64,000 nt of DNA from Butyricicoccus_A sp963588905. Its GTDB lineage: Bacteria; Bacillota; Clostridia; Oscillospirales; Butyricicoccaceae. The stretch lies in NCBI GenBank assembly GCA_963588905.1, contig CAVAJF010000010.1, positions 62,001 through 126,000 of the forward strand. The letters are read 5' to 3'. The first letter of the stretch is position 1, and each line of letters opens with the position of its first letter. Position numbers and translations under genes: made by a program. Under the pieces are notes generated by a model. It was not told where the DNA came from, did not search any database, and saw nothing but the letters and a program-made list of their open reading frames with translations. Of the stretch, positions 35,540 to 43,154 are shown one piece after another.

Positions 35540-35647
35540 TTAGAATACTAATGTAGCCAGTAAATATAATCCAATGATGTGTATCGGATAAAAGAGATAG
35601 AAAAAATTCTTCATATTTTTATTTCTGCGTACACCATACGCTGCACG
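35540..35647 (-). pseudogene. Possible TraX-family C-terminal remnant
   Basis: About 35 codons on the minus strand, ending in a stop at 35540, read as RRNKNMKNFFYLFYPIH followed by a hydrophobic end. The basic turn and FFYLFYPxH resemble the last membrane helix of TraX acetyltransferase-like proteins. The rest of such a gene (normally some 230 residues) is missing, and a terminator for the DUF4866 gene abuts the 5' side. Identification rests on a short match and could be chance. Confidence 0.4.
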
Positions 35648-35649
35648 AT

Positions 35650-35699
35650 AAAAAACATCGCCCTCGGCAAGCTACGCAAAGCGTACTTCCGAGGGCGAT
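35650..35699 (-). terminator. Terminator of the DUF4866 gene
   Basis: ATCGCCCTCGG and CCGAGGGCGAT form an 11-bp stem with a nested ACGC/GCGT hairpin, with a T6 run on the minus strand. Confidence 0.88.
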
Positions 35700-35719
35700 T
35701 CTGTATTTCTCTGATTCAA

Positions 35720-36520
35720 TTATTTTGTTTCTCTCAGCATGTCTACGATTTTGCCGCGGCAGACCAAGCCAATGCCATTCGCTATTTCGATATGTTTCTT
35801 CATGCGGCTCTCAAAATGATGAAACGGAAGGAAGATTCCTATCCGGTCACTGTTCGTTTCCTCTCCGGTCGTTTCCAGCTTTCCATAATACAGAAATGCA
35901 CGCGGCAGCGTCTCTTCCAGCTGCATCATATAATTCCATACAGTCGCATAAATTTCTGCATCTGTCGTATGATTTTCTATGTCTTTTGGCAGCTGATACA
36001 GCAATAAAATACCCAAATGTTCGCCGATTTTATCGGTCTGCACCTGTAATGTATCATCATAATAATGCCGCTCGCGGAATCCATAGGCAAGGTACATCTG
36101 AAAATCTCGAATATCAGGTTTTTCTTGATATAAGTCGCAAAACGCCTTATATTTTTTCTCCGGCACAGAAATGGACAGATTGTCGCGCAATGCGCCGTTT
36201 TCATCGGTCAAAATCACCGGATTTTCCACTCCTTTATCGTTAAATCGAAGCGGAATTAAAAAGGAATTGCGCAGCAAATCAAACATGCTGTTGCCGCAAA
36301 TTGCCATCAAAAAAGCAGACAGATCCTGATTTTGATAGGCATGAATCAATGCATTGGCAAAGATTTTATCCGATGCTTCCACACTGTCAGCATCCATTAA
36401 ATCCGTCTCCGGACAGCTCTCATAAAACGTTTCCTTGAGTCGTCTGCAAGCATTTGGGTCATTCAAAATCCGATCAAATAATTGTTCTACTCGTTGTTCT
36501 CTTGGAAAAATGCTGCTCAT
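35720..36520 (-). CDS. DUF4866-like protein of unknown function
   Basis: A 266-residue soluble protein resembling DUF4866, a Firmicutes family with no known role. The N-terminus is helical (QRVEQLFDRILND, then CRRLKETFYESC), the middle has CGNSMFDLLRNSFLIPLRFN, and the end is mixed. I see no catalytic motif, signal or membrane span. It is a single-gene unit. Confidence 0.55.
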   Translation of the reverse strand: MSSIFPREQRVEQLFDRILNDPNACRRLKETFYESCPETDLMDADSVEASDKIFANALIHAYQNQDLSAFLMAICGNSMFDLLRNSFLIPLRFNDKGVENPVILTDENGALRDNLSISVPEKKYKAFCDLYQEKPDIRDFQMYLAYGFRERHYYDDTLQVQTDKIGEHLGILLLYQLPKDIENHTTDAEIYATVWNYMMQLEETLPRAFLYYGKLETTGEETNSDRIGIFLPFHHFESRMKKHIEIANGIGLVCRGKIVDMLRETK

Positions 36521-36619
36521 AGCAAAAACCTCTTTTCTGCCCCTATTATACGCTCGCCGTATAAAGAAGTAAAGAGCGCAAGTATTGATTTTTTCTATAG
36601 TGAATCCGGGTTAGTTTTC

Positions 36620-36647
36620 TTGACTTTTTGCCATGTTAGACTACAAT
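36620..36647 (+). promoter_or_regulatory. SigA promoter of the ThrE-type gene
   Basis: TTGACT (36620-36625) and TACAAT (36642-36647) with a 16-bp spacer. Confidence 0.65.
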
Positions 36648-36672
36648 AACAGATAGAAAGGAGGCGTATTTT

Positions 36673-37998
36673 ATGCCAGAACAAGAAGTTAAACGAAATC
36701 ACATGGCGATTCCATGGCACGAATATATACAAAATCAAGACCAACCGCTTAGCGAGGCAACACTGAGTGAAAAAGCATCTGTTATCGGGCGGATTGGCTT
36801 GATGCTACTGTCATGCGGAACCGGTGCATGGCGTGTGCGCAGCTCAATGAACACGCTTTCTGAGAACTTAGGTGTGGTATGCTCCGCAGATATTGGTCTT
36901 CTGTCCATCGCATACACTTGTTTTGATGGCACGGAGAGCTTTTCGCAGTCGCTGTGTTTGACGAATACCGGCGTAAATACCTCAAAATTAAACCGATTGG
37001 AACATTTTGTCGCAAATTTTTCCGAAGAGAGCAAGCTGCTCACAGGAGAACAGCTGCACGGCAAGCTGGATGACATCGACCAAATTCACGGCTTATACTC
37101 TCCGCTTGCTTTGGGATTTGCCGCAGCACTCGCATGCGGTGCTTTTACTTTCCTGCTCGGCGGTGGACTCTGGGAAATGCTGTTCGCTTTTCTCGGCGCG
37201 GGTATCGGCAACACCATTCGGTGCAAACTGGCGAAGCATCATTTCACACTATTTTTATGCATTGTCACTTCTGTTGCCTCAGCGTGTTTGATTTACGCCG
37301 GCTGCCTGCGATTAGCAGAATTGCTTTTCTGTATTTCCTCTCAACACGAAGCCGGATATATCTGCTCTATGTTGTTTATCATTCCCGGCTTTCCGTTTAT
37401 CACCAGCGGCATTGACCTCGCCAAGCTAGATATGCGCTCTGGTTTGGAGCGGCTCGCCTATGCCATTCTCGTTGTTATGGTTGCCACACTTGCCGCTTGG
37501 ATGATGGCTTTATTGCTGCATTTGACACCGGTTGATTTTATGAATCTTCATCTTAACACCACGCAATATCTGCTGTTTCGTATCATCGCCAGCTTTTGTG
37601 GTGTATTCGGCTTCTCTGTCATGTTCAATAGTCCGCTCAAGCTCGCCGCCACCGCTGCCGCAATTGGTGCAGTGTCCAATACACTGCGTCTGGAAATGAT
37701 AGATTTGAGCACATGTCCGCCTGCTATTGCCGCTTTTCTGGGCGCACTGACTGCAGGACTGCTGGCCTCGCTGCTCAAGGCATACGTCGGTTATCCACGC
37801 GTATCGATCACAGTTCCGTCCATTGTCATCATGGTACCCGGGCTATATCTGTACAAGGCAATCTACAACCTCGGCATTATGTCGCTGAGTGATGCCGCAG
37901 TTTGGATGACTTCTGCGCTGCTGATTATCGCTGCGCTGCCGCTCGGTTTAATTTTTGCTCGAATCATCACCGACAAGACCTTCCGATATTGTACATAA
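36673..37998 (+). CDS. Threonine/serine exporter (ThrE) family membrane protein, fused type
   Basis: A 441-residue membrane protein joining both ThrE modules. Residues 30-285 match the ThrE N-terminal part: a soluble region (GLMLLSCGTGAWRVRSSMN) and five hydrophobic segments, with FIIPGFPFITSGIDLA as signature. Residues 300-435 match the second part, with PSIVIMVPGLYLYKAIY. In many bacteria these are two genes (YjjP and YjjB). Relatives export threonine, serine or organic acids; the substrate here is unknown. It has an AAAGGAGG site. Its stop lies 6 bp from the converging pflA stop, with no terminator between. Confidence 0.87.
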   Translation: MPEQEVKRNHMAIPWHEYIQNQDQPLSEATLSEKASVIGRIGLMLLSCGTGAWRVRSSMNTLSENLGVVCSADIGLLSIAYTCFDGTESFSQSLCLTNTGVNTSKLNRLEHFVANFSEESKLLTGEQLHGKLDDIDQIHGLYSPLALGFAAALACGAFTFLLGGGLWEMLFAFLGAGIGNTIRCKLAKHHFTLFLCIVTSVASACLIYAGCLRLAELLFCISSQHEAGYICSMLFIIPGFPFITSGIDLAKLDMRSGLERLAYAILVVMVATLAAWMMALLLHLTPVDFMNLHLNTTQYLLFRIIASFCGVFGFSVMFNSPLKLAATAAAIGAVSNTLRLEMIDLSTCPPAIAAFLGALTAGLLASLLKAYVGYPRVSITVPSIVIMVPGLYLYKAIYNLGIMSLSDAAVWMTSALLIIAALPLGLIFARIITDKTFRYCT

Positions 37999-38004
37999 AA
38001 TGGG

Positions 38005-38736
38005 TTACGATATACCCAGCAAGATTTCTGCCTGCTTCTTTTCCTCTTCTGACGGCGGCCGAACGCCTTCCAGTGTATACGGAATCCCAAGCTTTTCCCA
38101 CTTGAACAATCCCAATGTATGATACGGCAGAACTTCTACCCGTTCCACGGTGTGCAAGCCAGCGATAAACGCGCCGGTCTTTTTCAGTCCCTCCGGGTCA
38201 TCCGTAAGACCTGGCACAAGCACATGTCGAATCCACATCGGCTTTCCGTGGTCAGACAAATATTGTGCCATTTGTAAAATATTCTGATTGGTCTTGCCCG
38301 TCAGTGCACGGTGTTTGTCATCCTCGATTTCCTTGAGATCTAAAATCACAAGATCGGTAACTTCCAGCAGCGCATCAAATTTCTGTAAAAACGCTGGTTC
38401 CATAGAAAACGGCTGTCCCGCAGTGTCCAACGCTGTGTGGACGCCTTTTTTCTTGGCTTTTTGAAAAAATTCCGTCACAAAATCTATTTGCAGCAGCGGT
38501 TCTCCACCGCTGACGGTAATGCCGCCGTTGTTTTTCCAGTAATTATGATAGCGATACGCCCGCTGAAACAGCTTATCCGCCGTCCATGGTTCTCCCACAC
38601 CGCACTGCCATGTTTCCGGATTATGGCAGTACCGGCATCGCAGCTGACATCCCTGTAAAAAAACGATGAATCGAACTCCTGGGCCATCGACCAGGCCAAA
38701 CGTTTCCAATGAATGCACATATCCTGTCTGGCTCAT
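38005..38736 (-). CDS. pflA: Pyruvate formate-lyase activating enzyme
   Basis: A 243-residue radical SAM enzyme that puts the glycyl radical on PflB. The cluster motif CxxxCxxC is Cys30-Cys34-Cys37 (CQLRCRYC), followed by GGEPLLQ-type SAM-binding sequence. ATG 38736 has AAAGGAGA ahead; a longer in-frame start at 38808 lies inside the intergenic hairpin and is not used. It follows pflB on the same strand. Confidence 0.95.
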   Translation of the reverse strand: MSQTGYVHSLETFGLVDGPGVRFIVFLQGCQLRCRYCHNPETWQCGVGEPWTADKLFQRAYRYHNYWKNNGGITVSGGEPLLQIDFVTEFFQKAKKKGVHTALDTAGQPFSMEPAFLQKFDALLEVTDLVILDLKEIEDDKHRALTGKTNQNILQMAQYLSDHGKPMWIRHVLVPGLTDDPEGLKKTGAFIAGLHTVERVEVLPYHTLGLFKWEKLGIPYTLEGVRPPSEEEKKQAEILLGIS

Positions 38737-38760
38737 TTTCTGTCTCCTTTCGGCAGAAAA

Positions 38761-38807
38761 TGCTGATTCCCGCAGGGAGAGAATGCTCTCTCCCGCAGAA
38801 ACCAGCA
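38761..38807 (-). terminator. Long hairpin between pflB and pflA
   Basis: TGCTG...GCGGGAGAGA pairs with TCTCTCCC...CAGCA, a stem of about 20 bp ending in TTTT on the minus strand. It may partly terminate pflB transcripts, keeping pflA low, or stabilise the pflB message. Confidence 0.7.
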
Positions 38808-38837
38808 TAAAACATCTATATTCTAGCTTTCAACTCA

Positions 38838-41090
38838 TTACATAACCTTATGGCAGGTTCTTGCAATAACATCCAGCTGCTGCTCACGAGTCAAGTCGAT
38901 GAACTTAACCGCATAGCCGGATACGCGGATGGTAAAGTTTGCGTACTCCTCCTTCTCCGGATGCTCCATGGCGTCAATCAGCTTTTCTGTGCCGAATACA
39001 TTGACGTTCAGATGGTGTGCGCCCTGATCGAAGTAGCCGTCCATAACCTGTACCAGATTGTTGATGCGCTCCTGTGCCTCATGGCCCAGTGCATCCGGGT
39101 TGATGGTCTGGGTATTGGAAATACCGTCCAGTGCCCAATGATACGGCAGCTTTGCCACAGAATTCAACGAAGCCAACAGGCCGTTCTGCTCTGCACCGTA
39201 GGACGGATTTGCACCCGGTGCAAACGGCGTCCAAGCCTTGCGGCCATCCGGCATTGCACCGGTGAACTTACCATAAACCAGATTGGATGTGATCGTCAGA
39301 ATCGAGGTGGTTGCCTCCGAATTGCGATATGTATGACGGCGCTTTACCATCTCCAGGAAGGTCTTGAGCAGCCATACGCCAATATCGTCGGCGCGGTCAT
39401 CATCGTTGCCATACTTCGGGAAGTCACCCTCGATTTCAAAGTCTGTAATCAGACCATGCTCATCGCGGATTGCCTTTACCTTAGCATACTTAATCGCACT
39501 CAGCGAGTCAATGACATGCGAGAAGCCTGCAATACCCGTCGCAAAGGTACGGCGAACATCAGTATCAATCAATGCCATTTCCGCTTCTTCATAATAATAC
39601 TTGTCATGCATGTACTGAATCAGGTTCAGGATGTTGACATACAAGCCAGCCAGCCAATCCAGCATCGGAACGAACTTCTTCATGACATCGTCATAATCCA
39701 GATACTCGCTGGTTACCGGAGCATATGCCGGGCCTACCTGCTCAAAGAACTTTTCGTCCACGCCGCCATTGAGGGCATACAGCAGGCACTTACCCAGATT
39801 GGCACGAGCGCCAAAGAACTGCATTTCCTTACCGGTCTGCGTTGCAGATACACAGCAGCAGATAGAATAGTCATCGCCCCAAACCGGCTTCATGACATCA
39901 TCGTTTTCATACTGTACCGAGCTGGTAGCAATAGAAATCTTCGATGCGTACTTCTTAAAGGTCTCCGGCAGAGCAGAGGAATACAGAACCGTGAGGTTCG
40001 GCTCCGGTGCCGGTCCCATATTTTCCAGTGTATGCAGGAAACGGAAGTCGTTCTTGGTTACCATAGAGCGGCCGTCCATACCAATACCGGCAACTTCCAG
40101 CGTAGCCCAAACCGGATCGCCAGAGAACAGCTGATTATAAGACGGAATACGAGCAAACTTGACCATACGGAACTTCATCGTCAGGTGGTCAATCAGCTCC
40201 TGTGCCTGTGTCTCAGTCAAAATGCCTGCATCCAGATCGCGCTGGATGTAAATATCCAAGAAGGTCGAGATACGACCCACGCTCATCGCAGCACCATTCT
40301 GGGTCTTAATCGCAGCAAGATAGCCAAAATACAGCCACTGGCACGCTTCCTTGGCATTCTTTGCCGGCTTAGAAATATCATAGCCGTAAATCTTTGCCAT
40401 TTCCTTCATGCCCTTGAGCGCATTGATCTGGCGAGCAACCTCTTCGCGCAGACGGATGACATCATCTGTCATAACACCGTCGCCCACGTTGGACTTATCC
40501 AGTTCCTTCTGTTCAATCAGGAAATCAATGCCGTACAGTGCCACGCGGCGATAGTCGCCGACAATACGACCGCGGCCGTAGGTATCCGGCAGACCAGTCA
40601 CAATATGGGTGTGACGCGCCTTTTTCATCTCCGGCGTATATGCTTCAAACACTGCCTGATTATGCGTGCGGCAATATTTGGTAAAGATTTCATGCAGCTT
40701 TTCGGACGGCTGATAGCCGTATGTTGTGCAAGCCTGCTCTGCCATCTTAATGCCGCCATACGGCATAAATGCGCGCTTGAGCGGCTTGTCAGTCTGCAAG
40801 CCGACGATCTGCTCCAAATCCTTCAAATTTTCATCAATATATCCAGGGCCGTATGCAGTCAGACTGGAAACAATCTCGGTTTCCATATCAAGCACGCCAT
40901 CTTTCGCGCGTTCCTGCTTTTGCAGCTGCTGCAAAGCACCCCACAGCTTATCGGTCGCTTCCGTCGGTCCCGCCAAAAAAGCCTCATCGCCGTCATACGG
41001 CTGATAGTTTTTCTGAATGAAGTCTCTTACGTTGACTTCTTCCTTCCAAATGCGTCCTTCAAAGCCTTCCCACTGTTCAAAATCAACCAT
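38838..41090 (-). CDS. pflB: Formate C-acetyltransferase (pyruvate formate-lyase)
   Basis: A 750-residue glycyl-radical enzyme that splits pyruvate with CoA into acetyl-CoA and formate. The catalytic cysteine pair is Cys412-Cys413 in DYSICCCVSAT, and the radical glycine is Gly725 in RVSGYAV. Length and sequence fit true PFL rather than a diol dehydratase. It is expressed from a promoter at 41260-41288 through a long leader that holds a ZTP riboswitch, so control by 10-formyl-THF shortage is expected. Confidence 0.97.
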   Translation of the reverse strand: MVDFEQWEGFEGRIWKEEVNVRDFIQKNYQPYDGDEAFLAGPTEATDKLWGALQQLQKQERAKDGVLDMETEIVSSLTAYGPGYIDENLKDLEQIVGLQTDKPLKRAFMPYGGIKMAEQACTTYGYQPSEKLHEIFTKYCRTHNQAVFEAYTPEMKKARHTHIVTGLPDTYGRGRIVGDYRRVALYGIDFLIEQKELDKSNVGDGVMTDDVIRLREEVARQINALKGMKEMAKIYGYDISKPAKNAKEACQWLYFGYLAAIKTQNGAAMSVGRISTFLDIYIQRDLDAGILTETQAQELIDHLTMKFRMVKFARIPSYNQLFSGDPVWATLEVAGIGMDGRSMVTKNDFRFLHTLENMGPAPEPNLTVLYSSALPETFKKYASKISIATSSVQYENDDVMKPVWGDDYSICCCVSATQTGKEMQFFGARANLGKCLLYALNGGVDEKFFEQVGPAYAPVTSEYLDYDDVMKKFVPMLDWLAGLYVNILNLIQYMHDKYYYEEAEMALIDTDVRRTFATGIAGFSHVIDSLSAIKYAKVKAIRDEHGLITDFEIEGDFPKYGNDDDRADDIGVWLLKTFLEMVKRRHTYRNSEATTSILTITSNLVYGKFTGAMPDGRKAWTPFAPGANPSYGAEQNGLLASLNSVAKLPYHWALDGISNTQTINPDALGHEAQERINNLVQVMDGYFDQGAHHLNVNVFGTEKLIDAMEHPEKEEYANFTIRVSGYAVKFIDLTREQQLDVIARTCHKVM

Positions 41091-41154
41091 GGTCGTTTCT
41101 CCTTTTCAGTCCGATATACGTTTCGTAAGCTGGAAGAGCACCAATTTTCGGTAT

Positions 41155-41250
41155 AAAAAATCCGCCCTCCCAAGCGTAAACAATGCCCAGACGGTCGGCA
41201 AAACAGCGATTCATACTCCCATGTGGTGATCCACTTCCGTCAGTCGTATG
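41155..41250 (-). ncRNA. ZTP (pfl-motif) riboswitch with terminator, upstream of pflB
   Basis: On the minus strand the leader shows ACTGACGG, the hairpin GTGGATCACCAC, CATGGGAGTATGAA, and the 3' half GCCGACCGTCTGGGCA (41184-41199). GACGG and CCGTC pair to form P1. This is the consensus of the pfl RNA motif, which binds ZMP/ZTP. The 3' part can pair instead with GCTTGGGAGGGCGG to make a terminator before a T6 run (41155-41160). Ligand binding would block that hairpin and turn pflB on. ZTP builds up when 10-formyl-THF is short. Confidence 0.93.
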
Positions 41251-41259
41251 AACACTGTT

Positions 41260-41288
41260 ATCATAACGGTGCCGGCGAAAAATGTCAA
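41260..41288 (-). promoter_or_regulatory. SigA promoter of pflB
   Basis: Perfect TTGACA (41283-41288) and TATGAT (41260-41265), 17-bp spacer, minus strand. Transcription would begin just upstream of the ZTP aptamer. Confidence 0.85.
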
Positions 41289-41368
41289 GACCTATTTCGA
41301 AACATTTTATAACAACACCGGAAATCTGAGCCATTTTTGTTAGTTATCGTTAATATTTTTAGGTAAGA

Positions 41369-41444
41369 TATGCTTCGCTACTCATGCAGGCAGCGAAGCA
41401 TTCTTTATCCTATATGCTATAAAAGTCTGCATGTGCTGACTTTT
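41369..41444 (-). terminator. Two hairpins downstream of enolase
   Basis: AAAAGTC/GACTTTT (41421-41444) overlaps the eno stop, and ATGCTTCGCT/AGCGAAGCAT lies just beyond (41369-41401). Together they probably end eno transcription; neither has a long T-run. Confidence 0.6.
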
Positions 41445-42738
41445 ATCTCTTGACGTTAAAGGCACCCATTCCCGGATAGACAGCACTGGCACCGAGTTCT
41501 TCCTCAATGCGAAGCAGCTGATTATACTTTGCTACGCGCTCGGTGCGGCTCGGTGCACCGGTCTTGATCTGGCAGGTGTTCAGCGCAACAGCCAAATCGG
41601 CAATCGTCGTGTCCTCGGTCTCACCGGAACGGTGCGAGGAAATGGCGGTATAACCAGCCTTATGCGCCATCTTGATGGCTTCCAATGTCTCAGATACCGA
41701 ACCAATCTGGTTGAGCTTAATCAGAATGGAATTGCCGCAGCCATTGTCAATGCCCTTCTTGAGTCGTTCGGTATTGGTGACAAACAGGTCATCGCCGACC
41801 AGCTGCACCTTGTCGCCAAGCTCCTTGGTCAGCAGCTTCCAGCCATCCCAATCTTCTTCGTCCAGTGCGTCCTCAATAGAAATAATCGGGTATTTTTCTA
41901 CCAGCTGCTTCCAATGCTCAATCAGGCCTTCCGAAGTGAACTTGGTGCCAGCCTTCGGCAGAACATATTCGCCCTTCTTTTCTCCCTTCCACTCGGAAGA
42001 AGCGGCATCCATTGCCAGCATGAAGTCCTTGCCCGGCACATAGCCAGCCTTTTCAATTGCCTTGAGAATATACTGAATTGCCTCCTCATCGCTGGCAAGA
42101 TCCGGTGCAAAACCGCCTTCATCGCCAACGGAAGTTGCCAGTCCCTCTGCCTTGAGCAGAGCAGCCAGCGCATGGAATACCTCTGCGCACATGCGCAGTG
42201 CTTCCTTGAAGCTCGGTGCGCCGACCGGCATAATCATGAATTCCTGTACATCCACGGTATTGGCTGCATGGGCACCGCCGTTGAGGATGTTCATCATCGG
42301 TACCGGCAGACGATTGCCAGAAATGCCGCCGAGAAAACGATACAGCGGAATATCCAGCGCAATGGATGCTGCTCGTGCTGCCGCAATGGATACCGCGAGA
42401 ATCGCATTGGCGCCCAGCTTGGACTTATCCTTGGTGCCATCTGCCTGAATCATTGCCGCATCTACGGCATAAATATCCGAAGCGTCCATGCCAACCAGGA
42501 CGTCCTGAATCGGCCCATTGATGTTTGCAACTGCCTTGGTTACACCCTTACCCAAATATCTGCTCTTATCTCCGTCGCGCAGCTCCAGTGCTTCAAATTC
42601 GCCTGTCGATGCGCCGCTCGGTGCGGCACCTCTGCCAATTACACCGCCCGCCAGAACGACTTCTGCCTCTACCGTCGGATTGCCGCGAGAATCCATAATT
42701 TCGCGTCCAATCACCTTTTCAATCGTCAAACAGCTCAT
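41443..42738 (-). CDS. eno: Enolase
   Basis: A 431-residue glycolytic enzyme, typical length, that turns 2-phosphoglycerate into phosphoenolpyruvate with magnesium. Signature ILIKLNQIGSVSETLEAI and the N-terminal IMDSRGNPTVE are intact. A longer frame reaches 42807, but ATG 42738 has AAAGGAG and the normal N-terminus. It is monocistronic, with a structured leader. Confidence 0.96.
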   Translation of the reverse strand: MSCLTIEKVIGREIMDSRGNPTVEAEVVLAGGVIGRGAAPSGASTGEFEALELRDGDKSRYLGKGVTKAVANINGPIQDVLVGMDASDIYAVDAAMIQADGTKDKSKLGANAILAVSIAAARAASIALDIPLYRFLGGISGNRLPVPMMNILNGGAHAANTVDVQEFMIMPVGAPSFKEALRMCAEVFHALAALLKAEGLATSVGDEGGFAPDLASDEEAIQYILKAIEKAGYVPGKDFMLAMDAASSEWKGEKKGEYVLPKAGTKFTSEGLIEHWKQLVEKYPIISIEDALDEEDWDGWKLLTKELGDKVQLVGDDLFVTNTERLKKGIDNGCGNSILIKLNQIGSVSETLEAIKMAHKAGYTAISSHRSGETEDTTIADLAVALNTCQIKTGAPSRTERVAKYNQLLRIEEELGASAVYPGMGAFNVKR

Positions 42739-42812
42739 CACTCGGTGTCTCCTTTCACCATCCGTCTTTGATATATGTGTGTCATTACTATCTTTTTGCT
42801 GGAACACAAGAT

Positions 42813-42886
42813 GCCGGTATTTTCCGGCGTTTCTAATTAGCTTTCGCTAACCGTGTTCAGTATATCAGATATTTTAGTTTTGTCAA
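42813..42886 (-). promoter_or_regulatory. Promoter and structured leader of eno
   Basis: TTGACA (42881-42886) and TATACT (42859-42864), 16-bp spacer, minus strand. The leader has two tight hairpins: TTAGC-GAAA-GCTAA (42837-42850) and GCCGG-AAAATA-CCGGC (42813-42828). Flanking GAACAC/GTGTTC could close a three-way junction if transcription starts early enough. It does not fit the fluoride riboswitch often found before eno. Confidence 0.55.
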
Positions 42887-42920
42887 GATTGATTCGTTTT
42901 ATTCTCGCAAAATTTTGCGC

Positions 42921-42955
42921 AGAAAAGCCAGCATGAATCACATGCTGGCTTTTCT
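42921..42955 (-). terminator. Terminator of the pepT-ppk1-DUF4250 unit
   Basis: AAAAGCCAGCATG and CATGCTGGCTTTT form a 13-bp stem with a T-run in both directions. Confidence 0.92.
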
Positions 42956-42980
42956 GGTGTGTTTTATTGTCTTTTCTGCA

Positions 42981-43154
42981 TCATACAAACTGATTGCGCT
43001 GGCAATCATACGCATAGTCCATGCCGGCCAGCTTGTGTTCAATCTCATGCTGGTCAATGTCAAGATCTTGACACATCTGCTCCAACGAACCGTATTGGTC
43101 GCGCAGCTTGGTGTTGACATAGCTCAATAAAATCACTGGATCCTGTGGAATCAT
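42981..43154 (-). CDS. DUF4250 small protein
   Basis: A 57-residue protein (start MIPQDPVILLSYVNTKLRD, end NQFV) that matches DUF4250, a tiny Firmicutes family of unknown function. It is acidic and mostly helical, with no membrane span. Its ATG overlaps the stop of the second ppk1 by 4 bp (ATGA), so its translation is tied to that of the kinase. A role linked to polyphosphate is possible but unproven. Confidence 0.85.
   Translation of the reverse strand: MIPQDPVILLSYVNTKLRDQYGSLEQMCQDLDIDQHEIEHKLAGMDYAYDCQRNQFV

Noticed and set aside
38850..41156. A 768-codon open frame on the plus strand opposite pflB
   Set aside because: It is the shadow of a highly expressed, codon-biased gene; no ribosome site, no family resemblance, and PflB on the other strand is certain.
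41083..41334. An 83-codon frame on the minus strand upstream of pflB
   Set aside because: It runs across the promoter and the riboswitch; the RNA structure explains the conservation better.
42739..42858. Fluoride riboswitch before eno
   Set aside because: AAAC next to a GCC/GGC hairpin looked similar, but the GAUG elements and the loop that forms the pseudoknot are missing.
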